This document shows, piece by piece, positions 18,211 through 26,714 of a DNA stretch of 64,000 nt. The notes beneath the pieces are model-generated. The model saw only the letters and a program-made list of their open reading frames with translations, was not told the origin of the DNA and did no database searches. Source of the DNA: Palsa-504 sp963739135. GTDB taxonomy: Bacteria; Actinomycetota; Actinomycetes; Streptosporangiales; Streptosporangiaceae. Each line of letters starts with the position of its first letter. Position 1 is the stretch's first letter. The position numbers and the translations under genes were made by a program. The stretch is from positions 310,001 to 374,000 of the forward strand of contig CAVTZG010000013.1 in NCBI GenBank assembly GCA_963739135.1. The letters are read 5' to 3'.

Positions 18211-18521
18211 CCGCCAGCCCGCAACGAGGCCAGGTCTACCGCTGCGACCTCGGCTACGGCCTCAAGCCATGGCTCGTGGTATCCAACAACGCGCGCAACC
18301 GCCTGCTCGATGACATCATCGCGATCAGGCTCACCACCACTGCCCGCGACCTGCCGACCTGGGTCAAGCTCTCCCCAGCCGACCCGCTCACCGGATACGC
18401 CAACGCAGATTGCATCGAGCAGCTGGGCAAGGACGAGCTCGGCGAATACCTCGGCGCCTTGTCACCGGCCTCCATGCGCGGCGTGAACCAGGCCCTGGCG
18501 ATAGCACTGGCCCTTACCTGA
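18207..18521 (+). CDS. MazF/PemK-type endoribonuclease toxin
   Basis: 104 residues. RGQVYRCDLGYGLKPWLVVSNNARN matches the MazF N-terminal strand-loop (R-G-x-V/I-W/Y ... K-x-R/W-P-x-x-V-V-S). DDIIAIRLTTTARDLPTWVKL and GYANADCIEQLGKDELGE cover the second half of the fold, where the catalytic Thr/Asp region lies. Expected role is sequence-specific mRNA cleavage when the antitoxin is degraded. The GTG start overlaps the antitoxin stop by 4 bases. Confidence 0.86.
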   Translation: MTASPQRGQVYRCDLGYGLKPWLVVSNNARNRLLDDIIAIRLTTTARDLPTWVKLSPADPLTGYANADCIEQLGKDELGEYLGALSPASMRGVNQALAIALALT

Positions 18522-19026
18522 GGACGCGACCGACAGCACTAACCCGCACGCGGCCCGGTGGAGGCAACCCAGATCAACGCTACTTGCGTGCCATGGCGGC
18601 AAGCGCCGAGCTCCCGAGCCCACGCAGAACGGGTCGGCGCGCGTTCTCCCGACCGGTCCCGTCGCTCGGCGTCGCAATATTGACCGGCATCACCTCGGGA
18701 CCGATCTTCAATCCATCATCGGTTGGCTGGAGGCTCACGGGTCGCTGCTCGAGATCCTGGTCTAGTTGAGGCAACATCAAGAGGATGCACGGGCCTAGCC
18801 TGGTGGACCAGGCGCGATGCGCGGCATGAGCGGAACGGAAGCGTTTCCGCGGAAACGTTACCTGCGTGGTCGCTGTGGTTATAGTGATTCCGGCCCGCTC
18901 ACTGTCTGCGGCACGTGAGTGTTCGCAGCATGGCCAGTGCACCCGGCGAATGTGGTTATTCAGCTGGCGGGTCCTGGCAGGGAGCACGTGTCTGTATCGC
19001 CCCGCAACATCACTTCAGGCCGCCGG
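18522..19026. other. intergenic stretch with one strong palindrome
   Basis: About 500 bp downstream of the toxin. No supported gene. It contains the perfect 16-bp palindrome at 18842-18857. Confidence 0.5.
18842..18857. promoter_or_regulatory. 16-bp perfect palindrome, operator-like
   Basis: CGTTTCCGCGGAAACG is a perfect inverted repeat resembling operators of LacI-family repressors. The partial core GCGTTTCCGCG recurs near 19440. No LacI-type gene is present in the window, so the regulator would be encoded elsewhere. Confidence 0.4.
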
Positions 19027-19377
19027 TTATGCGGGTCGTTCAGACTTGAATGCGTAGTCAAAGAACCGGTATGTGCTGCCGTCTGCGGTCCATTCAGCGC
19101 GCAGCCGCGTGCGCCGCTCGACGCGCCGCAACGCCGACAGCAGGCGGCGGTTCACATCGCGCGCGTCGTCGCCTTCCATCACGCCGTCTATGTGCAAGCC
19201 GTCCGGGGTGGGAGTGACCTGGCCATCGAGGAGCTGCGCGAGCAGCGGACCGATCGCGGTCAGGTTCTCCGAGCTCACACTGCCGTTGAGGCGGAACATG
19301 ACCATTAGCCCAGTGTCCCACGCCAGTATCGTCTGCACGGTGACCGTTCCCCGGGCCATGGCCACCGGCGAACCCAC
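19027..19377 (-). CDS. hypothetical protein
   Basis: 116 residues from a GTG at 19377; an ATG at 19359 is an alternative start. No named family recognised. Sequence looks genuinely coding: TILAWDTGLMVMFRLNGSV, then PDGLHIDGVMEGDDARDVN, a basic helix RRLLSALRRVERRTRLRAEW and a C-terminal YRFFDYAFKS. No signal peptide or membrane span. The pattern of beta strands, an acidic turn and a basic amphipathic helix suggests a small alpha/beta domain. It stands alone, convergent with the toxin-antitoxin pair. Confidence 0.6.
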   Translation of the reverse strand: MGSPVAMARGTVTVQTILAWDTGLMVMFRLNGSVSSENLTAIGPLLAQLLDGQVTPTPDGLHIDGVMEGDDARDVNRRLLSALRRVERRTRLRAEWTADGSTYRFFDYAFKSERPA

Positions 19378-19693
19378 TGCGACCAGTCATCCCAACGGCA
19401 GGAGAAGACGTAGCGGAAGCGCCGCACTCAGTTATGTAGAGCGTTTCCGCGCACGGGCGGCGGCCTCGCCCCGGTCGGAGGGATGACCGGGACTACCGGA
19501 GCGTCGGATCTCGCAGTTAGCGTGCTCTGTGCCGCCGAAGGCGGTAACCGCCTGCCGGACTCGTCCGGCTGGCGGCATGATGGGTGCTGGCCGGGGCGCC
19601 GCCGCGAAGTCCCGGGTGCTGCCATTACCCGTATGACCGGCTCGGAGTGCTGGCTGGTGACAAGGTGCCCGTAAGTAGCTGGAGGTGGCCGCG
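19378..19693. other. intergenic, nothing supported
   Basis: About 315 bp between divergent small genes; contains only a partial GCGTTTCCGCG motif (near 19440). Confidence 0.4.
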
Positions 19694-19903
19694 GTGAGTC
19701 GGCAGCCAAGGCGGCGAGCCAGCCGCCGGAAGCGCCAGCCAGTCCGCGAAACTGCCGTCGACCCGGCCTATCCCATCTGGGTCGATGTTTCCGGTCGGCG
19801 CATGTTCATCGTCGGCTATACATCGGGCGGAGCCCCTTATGGCATCTTCGAGGACGAGATGGATGCTGACCCAGACGACCTTGACACGGGTAACTGTGAC
19901 TAA
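19694..19903 (+). CDS. small hypothetical protein
   Basis: 69 residues from a GTG at 19694 with GGAGG about 9 bp upstream. The N-terminus is strongly basic (SRQPRRRASRRKRQPVRE); the second half, AYPIWVDVSGRRMFIVGYTSG and APYGIFEDEMDADPDD, looks like a small beta-rich domain with an acidic tail. Not assigned to a family. It ends 48 bp before the inverted-repeat cassette. Confidence 0.5.
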   Translation: MSRQPRRRASRRKRQPVRETAVDPAYPIWVDVSGRRMFIVGYTSGGAPYGIFEDEMDADPDDLDTGNCD

Positions 19904-19952
19904 CCGTCCTGACCCTGGCCGTAGCCCGGAGAACAGTGGGGCCAGTTGGGGG

Positions 19953-20058
19953 GCTCTGGCACAAATAACGTGAAGGTAACGTTTCGATCTTGAAACGCGC
20001 GGCAGGTCGTACGGTCGAGACGGTCTGCGCCGGAGGTCGGTCGCGCGCTAGGGCACCG
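19953..20058 (+). repeat. left 106-bp terminal inverted repeat
   Basis: Inverted match to 21235-21340 at 105 of 106 positions (mismatch in GAAACGCGCGG versus GAAACGCCCGG). The homology continues weakly for about 10 bp inward after a 1-bp gap. It contains an internal imperfect dyad CGTTTCGATCTTGAAACG. Confidence 0.95.
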
Positions 20059-20167
20059 ACTGTGCGCCGGGTGTGCGGTGGGGGTTCCCTTGCGGGCGCG
20101 CTGCCTGACGTATGAGGTAGCGATCCATCATCGCCACGCGTGATCCCCCGTGGGAGTGAAGGGCGGG

Positions 20168-21046
20168 TCACTGAAGCAGCGCGGTGACGAGACGCCGGCA
20201 GCGGAGGGGATCCTCGGTGAATCCATGCTGGAGACCCCACAGCCAGTAGTCGATGGTGCGGAAGATCGCTGAGCGGCGAGCGTGTTCCCGGTCGAGGCCC
20301 GCAGCGTCGGCGATGATGTCCAGCTGCTCGTTGATCGTCGCGGCGTCGGGCATCTCGTGGAGCCTGTCCCACAGGCAGCGGGCGAGGTCGAACCCGATGT
20401 CGCCGCGCAGTAGGCAGGGATCGACGGTGAGCCAGGGTTCCCGCTCCCCCCCGAGCACCTGCTCGTGGTGCAGCGCGGCGTCGACGGCACGGTCGCCGGT
20501 GGCGGAGGTCAGGGTCTCGGCGGCGGTACAGGCAGCGGCCAGCATTCCGGCCGGCACCGGACGGCCCAGCGCGACCCAGTCTGACTTCAGCGTGGCCAGC
20601 CGATCCCGCACCAGCTCGCCGGTGCTGAGCACCCAGCTGGGGGCAGGTACGGCGAGCCGGCGCATCATCCTGCCCGCATGATGATTGGCTTCGGCCAGCG
20701 GCAAGGTGGCCAGCGACCGCGTCGGATCCAGCCGTTCCAGCAGCATGGTCCCGGCCCCGAGGTCCGTCTCCACCAGCAGCACAGTGCCCCGGCCGGCCCA
20801 GAACCGGAGCGCCGCCACCTCGGCGGGGAAGCTCTCATCCGGTGCGGTCAGCCGCAACGCGAACTGCTCACCACCGCGTCGGACTGGAAGTACCAATGCG
20901 TTCGATCCGTGCCAGGGATCACCGTCGAGCGAGAGGTTCCAAGCCCGGCACTGTTGATCTACCCGCTCAGGCAGGGAGTCCAGCCACGCGCGCCTTTCGT
21001 GCGACCCGCGCAGCATGGCCCGAAACGTGGACGGAACGGTAATCAC
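20168..21046 (-). CDS. APH(6)/hydroxyurea-kinase-like phosphotransferase, active site altered
   Basis: Family of streptomycin 6-phosphotransferases. The 292-residue protein aligns by motif: VPSTFRAMLRGSHERRAWLDSLPERV at the N-terminus, ALVLPVRRGGEQFALRLTAPDES, then LHHEQVLGGEREPWLTVDP and GDIGFDLARCLWDRL. In StrB-type kinases the catalytic loop is HGDLHHEN; here the same place reads DAALHHEQ (20459-20485), so the catalytic Asp is Ala and the Mg-binding Asn is Gln. Activity is therefore doubtful. GTG at 21046 chosen from the family start; the frame is open to 21202. It is the only gene in the inverted-repeat cassette and is read away from the right repeat. Confidence 0.78.
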   Translation of the reverse strand: MITVPSTFRAMLRGSHERRAWLDSLPERVDQQCRAWNLSLDGDPWHGSNALVLPVRRGGEQFALRLTAPDESFPAEVAALRFWAGRGTVLLVETDLGAGTMLLERLDPTRSLATLPLAEANHHAGRMMRRLAVPAPSWVLSTGELVRDRLATLKSDWVALGRPVPAGMLAAACTAAETLTSATGDRAVDAALHHEQVLGGEREPWLTVDPCLLRGDIGFDLARCLWDRLHEMPDAATINEQLDIIADAAGLDREHARRSAIFRTIDYWLWGLQHGFTEDPLRCRRLVTALLQ

Positions 21047-21234
21047 ACAGATGAGTCCATCACACCGCTCCAGCCTCTCACCCGCGCGCTGTGCCGCAGC
21101 GGGATCCCCAACGGACACTGCTGCAATCAGACGGCCGTTTCCGGGGTCAGGCCGCCGCGCAGCGATTAGGAGCGCTCCTGGCCGGGTGAACGGTAAGGAC
21201 ATGCTTCGTGCGCGGTAACGGCCGGCGCGCAGTC

Positions 21235-21340
21235 CGGTGCCCTAGCGCGCGACCGACCTCCGGCGCAGACCGTCTCGACCGTACGACCTGCCGGGCGTTT
21301 CAAGATCGAAACGTTACCTTCACGTTATTTGTGCCAGAGC
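21235..21340 (-). repeat. right 106-bp terminal inverted repeat
   Basis: Reverse complement of 19953-20058 with one mismatch. The target duplication AGTTGGGG follows at 21342-21349 after the terminal base at 21341. Confidence 0.95.
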
Positions 21341-21566
21341 TAGTTGGGGTTGACACCAGCGGCCACTGACCCGGCTTCGCGCTGAATGCAGATGAGGATA
21401 TTGGCTATGTGAGTCCGGTTGGGCTAGAAAGTCGGCACCGGCTGGTGTGCGCGCATTGCGCCCGGGTCGACTTCGATCGCAGGGCTGCCTCGGGCCGGGC
21501 CGACCACGGCGGCGGTCTGCTGCCATACTGGTGGCCGGGGAAGGTTTCCCAGACTGGAGGCCGTAA

Positions 21567-21971
21567 GTGGCCGCGCGGAATATCGACATCGTTCTCGGCG
21601 GACTGGCTGACGCAATACGCAGCCGCGACCCAGAGCGCATTGCCGAGTTCCTCGGCCCTGACCTGGTATGGGAAGGCCTTGAGCCGGGCTTGCGCTGCGA
21701 TGGACGGCAGCAGGCGATGAGTGTCATCCGGAACCGCTTTGCCGCTGCGCCATTGATCGTCCAGGCTGTCGAAGCGATCGAGACTGGGCAGCACGTGATC
21801 GTGGGGCTGCGCGGGCCAGGATTCAACGGGATGCCGGGCGATCTGGAGACGGTAGGCCAGATCTTCAACGTCTTTACCCTCACCGATGGCAAGGTCGTCC
21901 GCTGGCGCGACTTCCTGACCCGCCAGGAGGCGCTGGAGGCCGCCAATGCCGAAGACCAGCCCTGGCAGTAA
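21567..21971 (+). CDS. nuclear transport factor 2-like (SnoaL-type) protein
   Basis: 134 residues with the cone-shaped NTF2/SnoaL fold pattern: an N-terminal helix pair (IVLGGLADAIRSRDPERIAEFL), DLVWEGLEPGLRCDGRQQAMSVI, and the strands HVIVGLRGPGFNG, QIFNVFTLTDGKVVRWRDF. Members are small enzymes or binding proteins for polyketide-like or steroid-like ligands; no catalytic residues can be assigned. GTG start at 21567 with GGAGG upstream. It stands alone just right of the inverted-repeat cassette. Confidence 0.85.
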   Translation: MAARNIDIVLGGLADAIRSRDPERIAEFLGPDLVWEGLEPGLRCDGRQQAMSVIRNRFAAAPLIVQAVEAIETGQHVIVGLRGPGFNGMPGDLETVGQIFNVFTLTDGKVVRWRDFLTRQEALEAANAEDQPWQ

Positions 21972-22353
21972 GCGCTGGCGACCTTGACAGTGCGGGCTTA
22001 TTGTTCCTCGATGTGGTTCCACTCCCGTTTGGGCGGTGGCCGCGGGTGGCGCGAATCCCCCGGGTGGGGTGCTTGGGAATCGCCCACGCCTGGAGCGGTT
22101 CAGCTCAGCGCCGGGCTCGGTGCCAGTGCCGCAGAGCGGCTCGGTGCCCGGCGGCTGCCTGCCGCGGTTGGCGATGGCACGGCGGTGCCGTCTTGCCGGG
22201 CGGGGCCTGCCGGGCGGCGTAGCGGCCGGTGGTGCGCTGATCGGCGGCGTTTGCGGCACCTGGTTCTGCTCCCGGCAGGGGACGTATGATGTTGTGGCCG
22301 CGCGGTTGAGGGCCCGGTGGGTTTCTGGCCGGTGCGGTTGGCGTCAATCTCGA
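21972..22353. other. intergenic, nothing supported
   Basis: About 380 bp of GC-rich sequence upstream of the cyclase-domain relic. Open frames here do not resemble protein families. Confidence 0.4.
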
Positions 22354-22514
22354 TGAGGGGCCTGGGGCTGGTGGCCACGCAGACGCTCATGTTCTTGTTC
22401 GCTGGCATCGAGGGTTCAGCCGCGGTGGGGCAGCGGCTGGGGGGCGCGTACGGAGGGGTGCTGGCCGGTCATCGGCGGCTGGTCCGGGCGGGCCTGGCCG
22501 CGTATGGCGGATAA
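22354..22514 (+). pseudogene. relic of a class III adenylate cyclase domain
   Basis: Reads LMFLFAGIEGSAAVGQRL then YGGVLAGHRRLVRAGLAAYGG and stops. This is the opening of the cyclase domain (normally TFLFTDIEGST ... HRRLLREAFAAHGG) that precedes many actinobacterial AAA/LuxR regulators. The metal-binding Asp of the DIEGS motif is Gly and the remaining domain of about 130 residues is gone. It overlaps the start of the downstream regulator by 11 bp in a different frame. Confidence 0.7.
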
Positions 22515-24945
22515 CCCGAGGCTGCTGAACAACCTGCCGGCTCAGGTGTCGAGCTTCATCGGCCGGGAGGCTGAGCTGGCCGCGGTGCGGGCGCTGGTGG
22601 GCGGGTCGCGGCTGGTGACGCTGACCGGGGCGGGCGGGGCGGGTAAGACCCGGCTGGGGCTGCAGGTGGCGGCCGGGCTGCTGGACGAGGCGGGGGACGG
22701 CGTGTGGTTCGCCGATCTGGCCCCGCTGGGCGACCCGGATCTGGTCGCGGTGACGGTAGCTGATGTGCTGGGCGTCCGCCAAGAGCCGGGCCGTCCGGTG
22801 CTGGGGACGCTGGTGGAGGTGGTGGGCGGGCGGAGCCTGCTGGTGCTGCTGGATAACTGCGAGCATGTGATCGGGGCCTGCGCTAAGGTAGCCGACGCGC
22901 TGCTTCGGGGCTGCCCGAACCTGGCGCTGCTGGCGACCAGCCGGGAGCCGCTGGGCATCGACGGGGAGCGGGTGTACCGGGTGCCGCCCATGGGCACCCC
23001 GGCCGACGGCGATGACGCCGGGGCGATCCGGGCCAGCGAGGCGGTGCGGCTGCTGGAGGACCGCGCCGCGGCGCAGGGGGTGCCGCTGGCCTGGGACGAG
23101 CCGGCTGCCGGGGTGGCCGGGCGGATCTGCCGGCGGCTGGATGGCATCCCGCTGGCCATCGAGCTGGCCGCGGCGCGGCTGCGGGGGATGCCGGCGGACG
23201 AGCTGGAGGCCCGGCTGGATGAGCGGTTCGCCATCTTGACCGGCGGGTCGCGGGCGGCACTGCCGCGGCAGCAGACGCTGCGGGCCATGGTCGGGTGGTC
23301 CTGGGAGCTGCTGACCGGCGCGGAGCGGGCGGTGCTGGCCGCTTTGTCGGTGTTCGCCGGGGGGTTCGGCCTGGCCGCGGCCGAGGCGGTCGCCGCCGGC
23401 CCGGACGTGCCCCCGGGCGAGGTGGCCAGGCTGCTGGGCGCGCTGGTGGACAAGAGCCTGGTCCAGTTCGACCACGCCGGGGCCGGCCCGGGCCGGTACC
23501 GGCTGCTGGAGACCGTCCGGCAGTACGCGGCCGGGCGGCTGGACGCGCAGGGCCCGGAGGCGGTGACCCATGCCCGGACCGCGCACCGCGATTACTGCCT
23601 GGCGCTGGCCGAGGCGGCCGCCCCGCAGCTCATTGGACCCGATCAGGCCGCATGGCTGGACCGGCTCGATGCCGAGCTGGGCAACCTGCGGGCCGCGATC
23701 GCCGTCAGCCTGACCCAGGCCGACCCCGAGCCGGGCCTGCGGCTGGCCGTTTCGCTGCGGGTGTACTGGCGGGTCCGCGGGCACGCCGCCGAGGGAGCCG
23801 ACGTGCTGCGGGCGCTCCTGGACACGCCGGCCGCCCAGGAGGCGACGATGCTGCGCGCCCGGGCACTGGCCGCCGCGGCCCGCCTCCTCGAGACGACCGG
23901 CAGCTACGCGACCACGGAGGACTACTGCGAGGAAGCGCTGGCCATTGCCCGCGCCGCCGGGGACGACTTCCTGGTCGCCGACCTGCTGCACGAGCGTGCC
24001 TCAGTGCTGCTGCGCCAGGGGCAGCCCGGCGCATTGCCGCTCATCGAGCAGGCCCTGGGCCTGACCCGCCGCCTTCAGGAGACCCACCTGACCGCCCGCC
24101 TGCTCTCCGCCCGGTCCTACGCCACGTACTCTGCGGGGGACCCTGCGGCTGCGGCCCGCGATACCGCCGAGGCCCTGCGGCTCTCCCGCCAGGCCGGTGA
24201 CCGGCTCCAGGTGGGGTCGACGCTCGGCAACCTCGGCTACTACGAGCTGTCGGCGGGCGACCTGGACGCCGCCCGCCGTCACCTGGCCGAGTCGGTCGAC
24301 ATCTTCCGCGCGCTCAACCACCGTGACGGCATCGTCTACCAGATGTTCAACCTCGGCCTGGCCGAGTACCTAGGCGGCTCACCGGCCGCGGCTGAGGCCT
24401 TGTTCACCGAATCACTCGACCTGGCCCGGCGCATGGGGATGAGATCGGCCATCGCCTACGCGCTGCTCGGCCTGGCCCTGGCCGGCCGCGGCGGAGCCGG
24501 CCCGGGCTGGTCGGCCCGGCTGCACGGCGCGGCCGACCAGGCCCTGGCGGATCTGGGCCGCGCCGTCGAGCCGCTGGAAGGCCGGCTGGCCGACCTGGAC
24601 CGCCAGCGGCTGCGCGCCGCGATGGGCGCCGCGGCCTTCGAGGCCGAATACGCCGCGGGCCGCACCCTCGACCTGGCACAAGTGGTGGCTGCGCTAGGTC
24701 GCAAGGGCGCAGCGACCGAGCAGGCGCCGGTGGCCGTATCAGGTGAGACCGTGATGGTGCTGACGCCTCGCGAGCTCGACGTACTGAAGCTGATCGCGCA
24801 GGGATTGAGCAACCCGGACATCGCCCGGCGGCTGGTGCTGAGCGAGCATACGGTGCACCGGCACCTGGCCAACATCCTGCGCAAGCTCGACCTGTCCTCG
24901 CGCGCGGCGGCGGCGGCCTGGGGGGTGCGCACCGGGCTGGTGTGA
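22504..24945 (+). CDS. LuxR-family transcriptional regulator with NB-ARC-like ATPase and TPRs
   Basis: 813 residues. It opens LLNNLPAQVSSFIGREAEL, then Walker A LTGAGGAGKTRLGLQ (about residues 38-52), Walker B LLVLLDNCEHV, the sensor motif LLATSREPLGIDGERVYRV and a winged-helix region (LSVFAGGFGLAAAEAVA). TPR-like helices fill residues 370-720. The C-terminus is a LuxR HTH: LTPRELDVLKLIAQGLSNPDIARRL and SEHTVHRHLANILRKLDLSS. Cytoplasmic, presumably ligand- and ATP-switched. ATG at 22504. Most relatives carry a cyclase domain upstream; here only its fragment remains. Target genes unknown; LtrA is the next gene on the same strand. Confidence 0.92.
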   Translation: MADNPRLLNNLPAQVSSFIGREAELAAVRALVGGSRLVTLTGAGGAGKTRLGLQVAAGLLDEAGDGVWFADLAPLGDPDLVAVTVADVLGVRQEPGRPVLGTLVEVVGGRSLLVLLDNCEHVIGACAKVADALLRGCPNLALLATSREPLGIDGERVYRVPPMGTPADGDDAGAIRASEAVRLLEDRAAAQGVPLAWDEPAAGVAGRICRRLDGIPLAIELAAARLRGMPADELEARLDERFAILTGGSRAALPRQQTLRAMVGWSWELLTGAERAVLAALSVFAGGFGLAAAEAVAAGPDVPPGEVARLLGALVDKSLVQFDHAGAGPGRYRLLETVRQYAAGRLDAQGPEAVTHARTAHRDYCLALAEAAAPQLIGPDQAAWLDRLDAELGNLRAAIAVSLTQADPEPGLRLAVSLRVYWRVRGHAAEGADVLRALLDTPAAQEATMLRARALAAAARLLETTGSYATTEDYCEEALAIARAAGDDFLVADLLHERASVLLRQGQPGALPLIEQALGLTRRLQETHLTARLLSARSYATYSAGDPAAAARDTAEALRLSRQAGDRLQVGSTLGNLGYYELSAGDLDAARRHLAESVDIFRALNHRDGIVYQMFNLGLAEYLGGSPAAAEALFTESLDLARRMGMRSAIAYALLGLALAGRGGAGPGWSARLHGAADQALADLGRAVEPLEGRLADLDRQRLRAAMGAAAFEAEYAAGRTLDLAQVVAALGRKGAATEQAPVAVSGETVMVLTPRELDVLKLIAQGLSNPDIARRLVLSEHTVHRHLANILRKLDLSSRAAAAAWGVRTGLV

Positions 24946-25247
24946 GCCTGGCCCGATCGGGCCATCTGCGGCGGCCGCGTGAATCTGGCCCGTACGGGCG
25001 AAGCGATGGCGCCGCGCTGCCGTATATCACTGACACAACGGGAGCGGCGGGTTCGCCGTGGCCTGCCGCAGGCAGGCGAAGCCGCCAGAAGGGGAGCGTC
25101 GATCGGCCGCATCCTCGCTCCAGGGCCTGGCCAGGGCCCTCGCCACCGGGGACAGCTATCCCAGCTAGCAGTCACCGCTGCGGGCGCGCGCCGCCTGGCC
25201 GGCCGCCCGCAGCATGACCAGCCAAGGATCAAGGAAGGAAACGCCCC
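24946..25247. other. intergenic, nothing supported
   Basis: About 300 bp between the LuxR regulator and LtrA. The only site seen is the AAGGAAGG ribosome-binding site for LtrA. The promoter of the LtrA operon should lie here. Confidence 0.4.
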
Positions 25248-26714
25248 GTGCCCGTCACCGACGTCCGTCCCGGCCCGCTAGAGGTGCTGCCCCCCGGGCC
25301 CGGACCCATCCCGCCAGATGATGGTGGCCGGCCGCGGGGCCGGATCCACCGGTCACGGCCATCGGGCTCACCACGCCTGTCAGGCTCACCGCGGCGCTTG
25401 GGTTCCCCGCCGGGAAAGGCCAGCCCCCCAGAAGGTCACCTGAGTCGTCATGCGGTGCATCTGGGCCACCCGGCACTGCGGACCGCCGACGGCCACGACC
25501 GGGACGAGCGGCGCGCCAGCTGGCTCGAGCTGTTCTTCGACCTGGCCTTCGCCGGAGCCGTCGGCCAGCTCGCCGGGGCGTTCCAGAGCCACCCGGGCCT
25601 GGGCACCCTGGCCCGCTTCGCCGTGCTGTTCAGCCCGATCTGGTGGCTGTGGGTCCAGCTCACCTTCTACGCCGACCGGCACGAGTCCGACGACGCGGCT
25701 CACCGGGTCTCGTTCCTGGCCGCGATCTTGCTGTGCGTCGCCCTGGCCGCCAGCTCGCCGCGGGCCCTGGCGGGCAGCACCACCGGCTTCGTCATCGCCT
25801 TCGCCGGCCTGCGCGGCCTGCAGCTGCTCCTGTACGCGCGGGCCCGGCACTACCTGCCGGCCACCAGGCCGCTGTACAGCTGCTACCTCGTCTGCTTCGG
25901 CACCGGAGGCGCGCTGTGGCTCGCTTCCCTCGCGGTCAGCGGCTCCGTCCGTTATGCGTTCTGGGGCACGGCGTTGCTCGTCGACGCTGCAGGCGCGCTG
26001 GCCATGCTGGCGCCCCGGCGCCGGGTGCCGCTGAACACCGCGCATCTGGCCGACCGGTTCCAGATCTTCGTCCTGATCGTGCTGGGCGAGTCGATGGCCC
26101 GGCTGATCAGCGCCGCGGCCATGCGGCCCTGGAGCCTGCCGCTGGCCGTCGTGCTGGCGGCAGCGCTGATCACGCTGGCGGCCCTGTGGTGGGCCTGGCT
26201 GACCACCGCCGACCGCGGCGCACTGGACAGCCAGCCGGCCATCTTCGGCTTCGCCCTGCTCAACCTGCCGATAGTGGCGGGTGTGGCCGCAGCCAGCGTC
26301 GGCCTGCACATCGCCATCCTCGCCGCCGACGGGGGCAGCGCGATCCCCGCCGGACCTCGGGCTGCGCTCTATGGCGGGGTGAGCGTCTACCTGCTGGCCA
26401 GCGCCATCCTGCCGTCCGCGAAGGTGAGCCGGCCGGCCAGAGTCGCCAGGCTGGCGGCCGCCCTGGCCTCGATGGGACTGGTATTCATGGGCGCGATCGT
26501 CGAACCCGTCTACCTGGTCCCAGCCCTGGCCCTCGTGCTCGCGATCGGGCTCGCCGCCGAAGCACGCCTGAGAGCTCCAGCCCGCGATGACGCGGCATCC
26601 GCCACCTCCCAGCCCACCGCGCGGCAGCCTGCCCGGCCTGCCCGCATCGCGGAATCTGCTGGAAACAGAAACCACACACCCCGCCTGAAGGAGCACCCAT
26701 GCCCGCCGTACTGA
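25248..26714 (+). CDS. low-temperature requirement A (LtrA) family membrane protein
   Basis: 488 residues, with about twelve hydrophobic spans after a 90-residue Pro/Gly-rich cytoplasmic leader. The LtrA signature is ASWLELFFDLAFAGAVGQLA, followed by FSPIWWLWVQLTFYADRHES and, later, HLADRFQIFVLIVLGESMAR (the family's ERF-x-L-x-I-x-x-GE motif). Named from Listeria; biochemical role is unknown. GTG at 25248 with AAGGAAGG upstream. Its last 16 bases overlap the next gene, so the two are translated together. The soluble tail after residue 450 is the part that overlaps. Confidence 0.92.
   Translation: MPVTDVRPGPLEVLPPGPGPIPPDDGGRPRGRIHRSRPSGSPRLSGSPRRLGSPPGKASPPEGHLSRHAVHLGHPALRTADGHDRDERRASWLELFFDLAFAGAVGQLAGAFQSHPGLGTLARFAVLFSPIWWLWVQLTFYADRHESDDAAHRVSFLAAILLCVALAASSPRALAGSTTGFVIAFAGLRGLQLLLYARARHYLPATRPLYSCYLVCFGTGGALWLASLAVSGSVRYAFWGTALLVDAAGALAMLAPRRRVPLNTAHLADRFQIFVLIVLGESMARLISAAAMRPWSLPLAVVLAAALITLAALWWAWLTTADRGALDSQPAIFGFALLNLPIVAGVAAASVGLHIAILAADGGSAIPAGPRAALYGGVSVYLLASAILPSAKVSRPARVARLAAALASMGLVFMGAIVEPVYLVPALALVLAIGLAAEARLRAPARDDAASATSQPTARQPARPARIAESAGNRNHTPRLKEHPCPPY

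Larger units (their letters stand above)
19952..21341. mobile_element. 1.39-kb inverted-repeat cassette carrying an APH-like gene, no transposase
   Basis: Bounded by 106-bp terminal inverted repeats (19953-20058 and 21235-21340, one mismatch) and by direct duplications of AGTTGGGG (19944-19951 and 21342-21349) that abut the ends exactly. Ends begin GGCTCTGGCAC / AGCTCTGGCAC. An 8-bp target duplication with GGCTCT-type termini is what ISL3-family elements make, so I infer it was moved in trans by an ISL3-like transposase. The only gene inside is the minus-strand aminoglycoside-phosphotransferase-like CDS. Long identical termini indicate a recent event. Confidence 0.85.

Noticed and set aside
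19483..19674. 63-codon plus-strand frame
   Set aside because: No ribosome-binding site and no family-like sequence.
22387..23991. 534-codon minus-strand open frame
   Set aside because: Antisense to the LuxR/ATPase regulator, which has Walker and HTH motifs; the antisense product is repetitive Gln/Arg/Pro.
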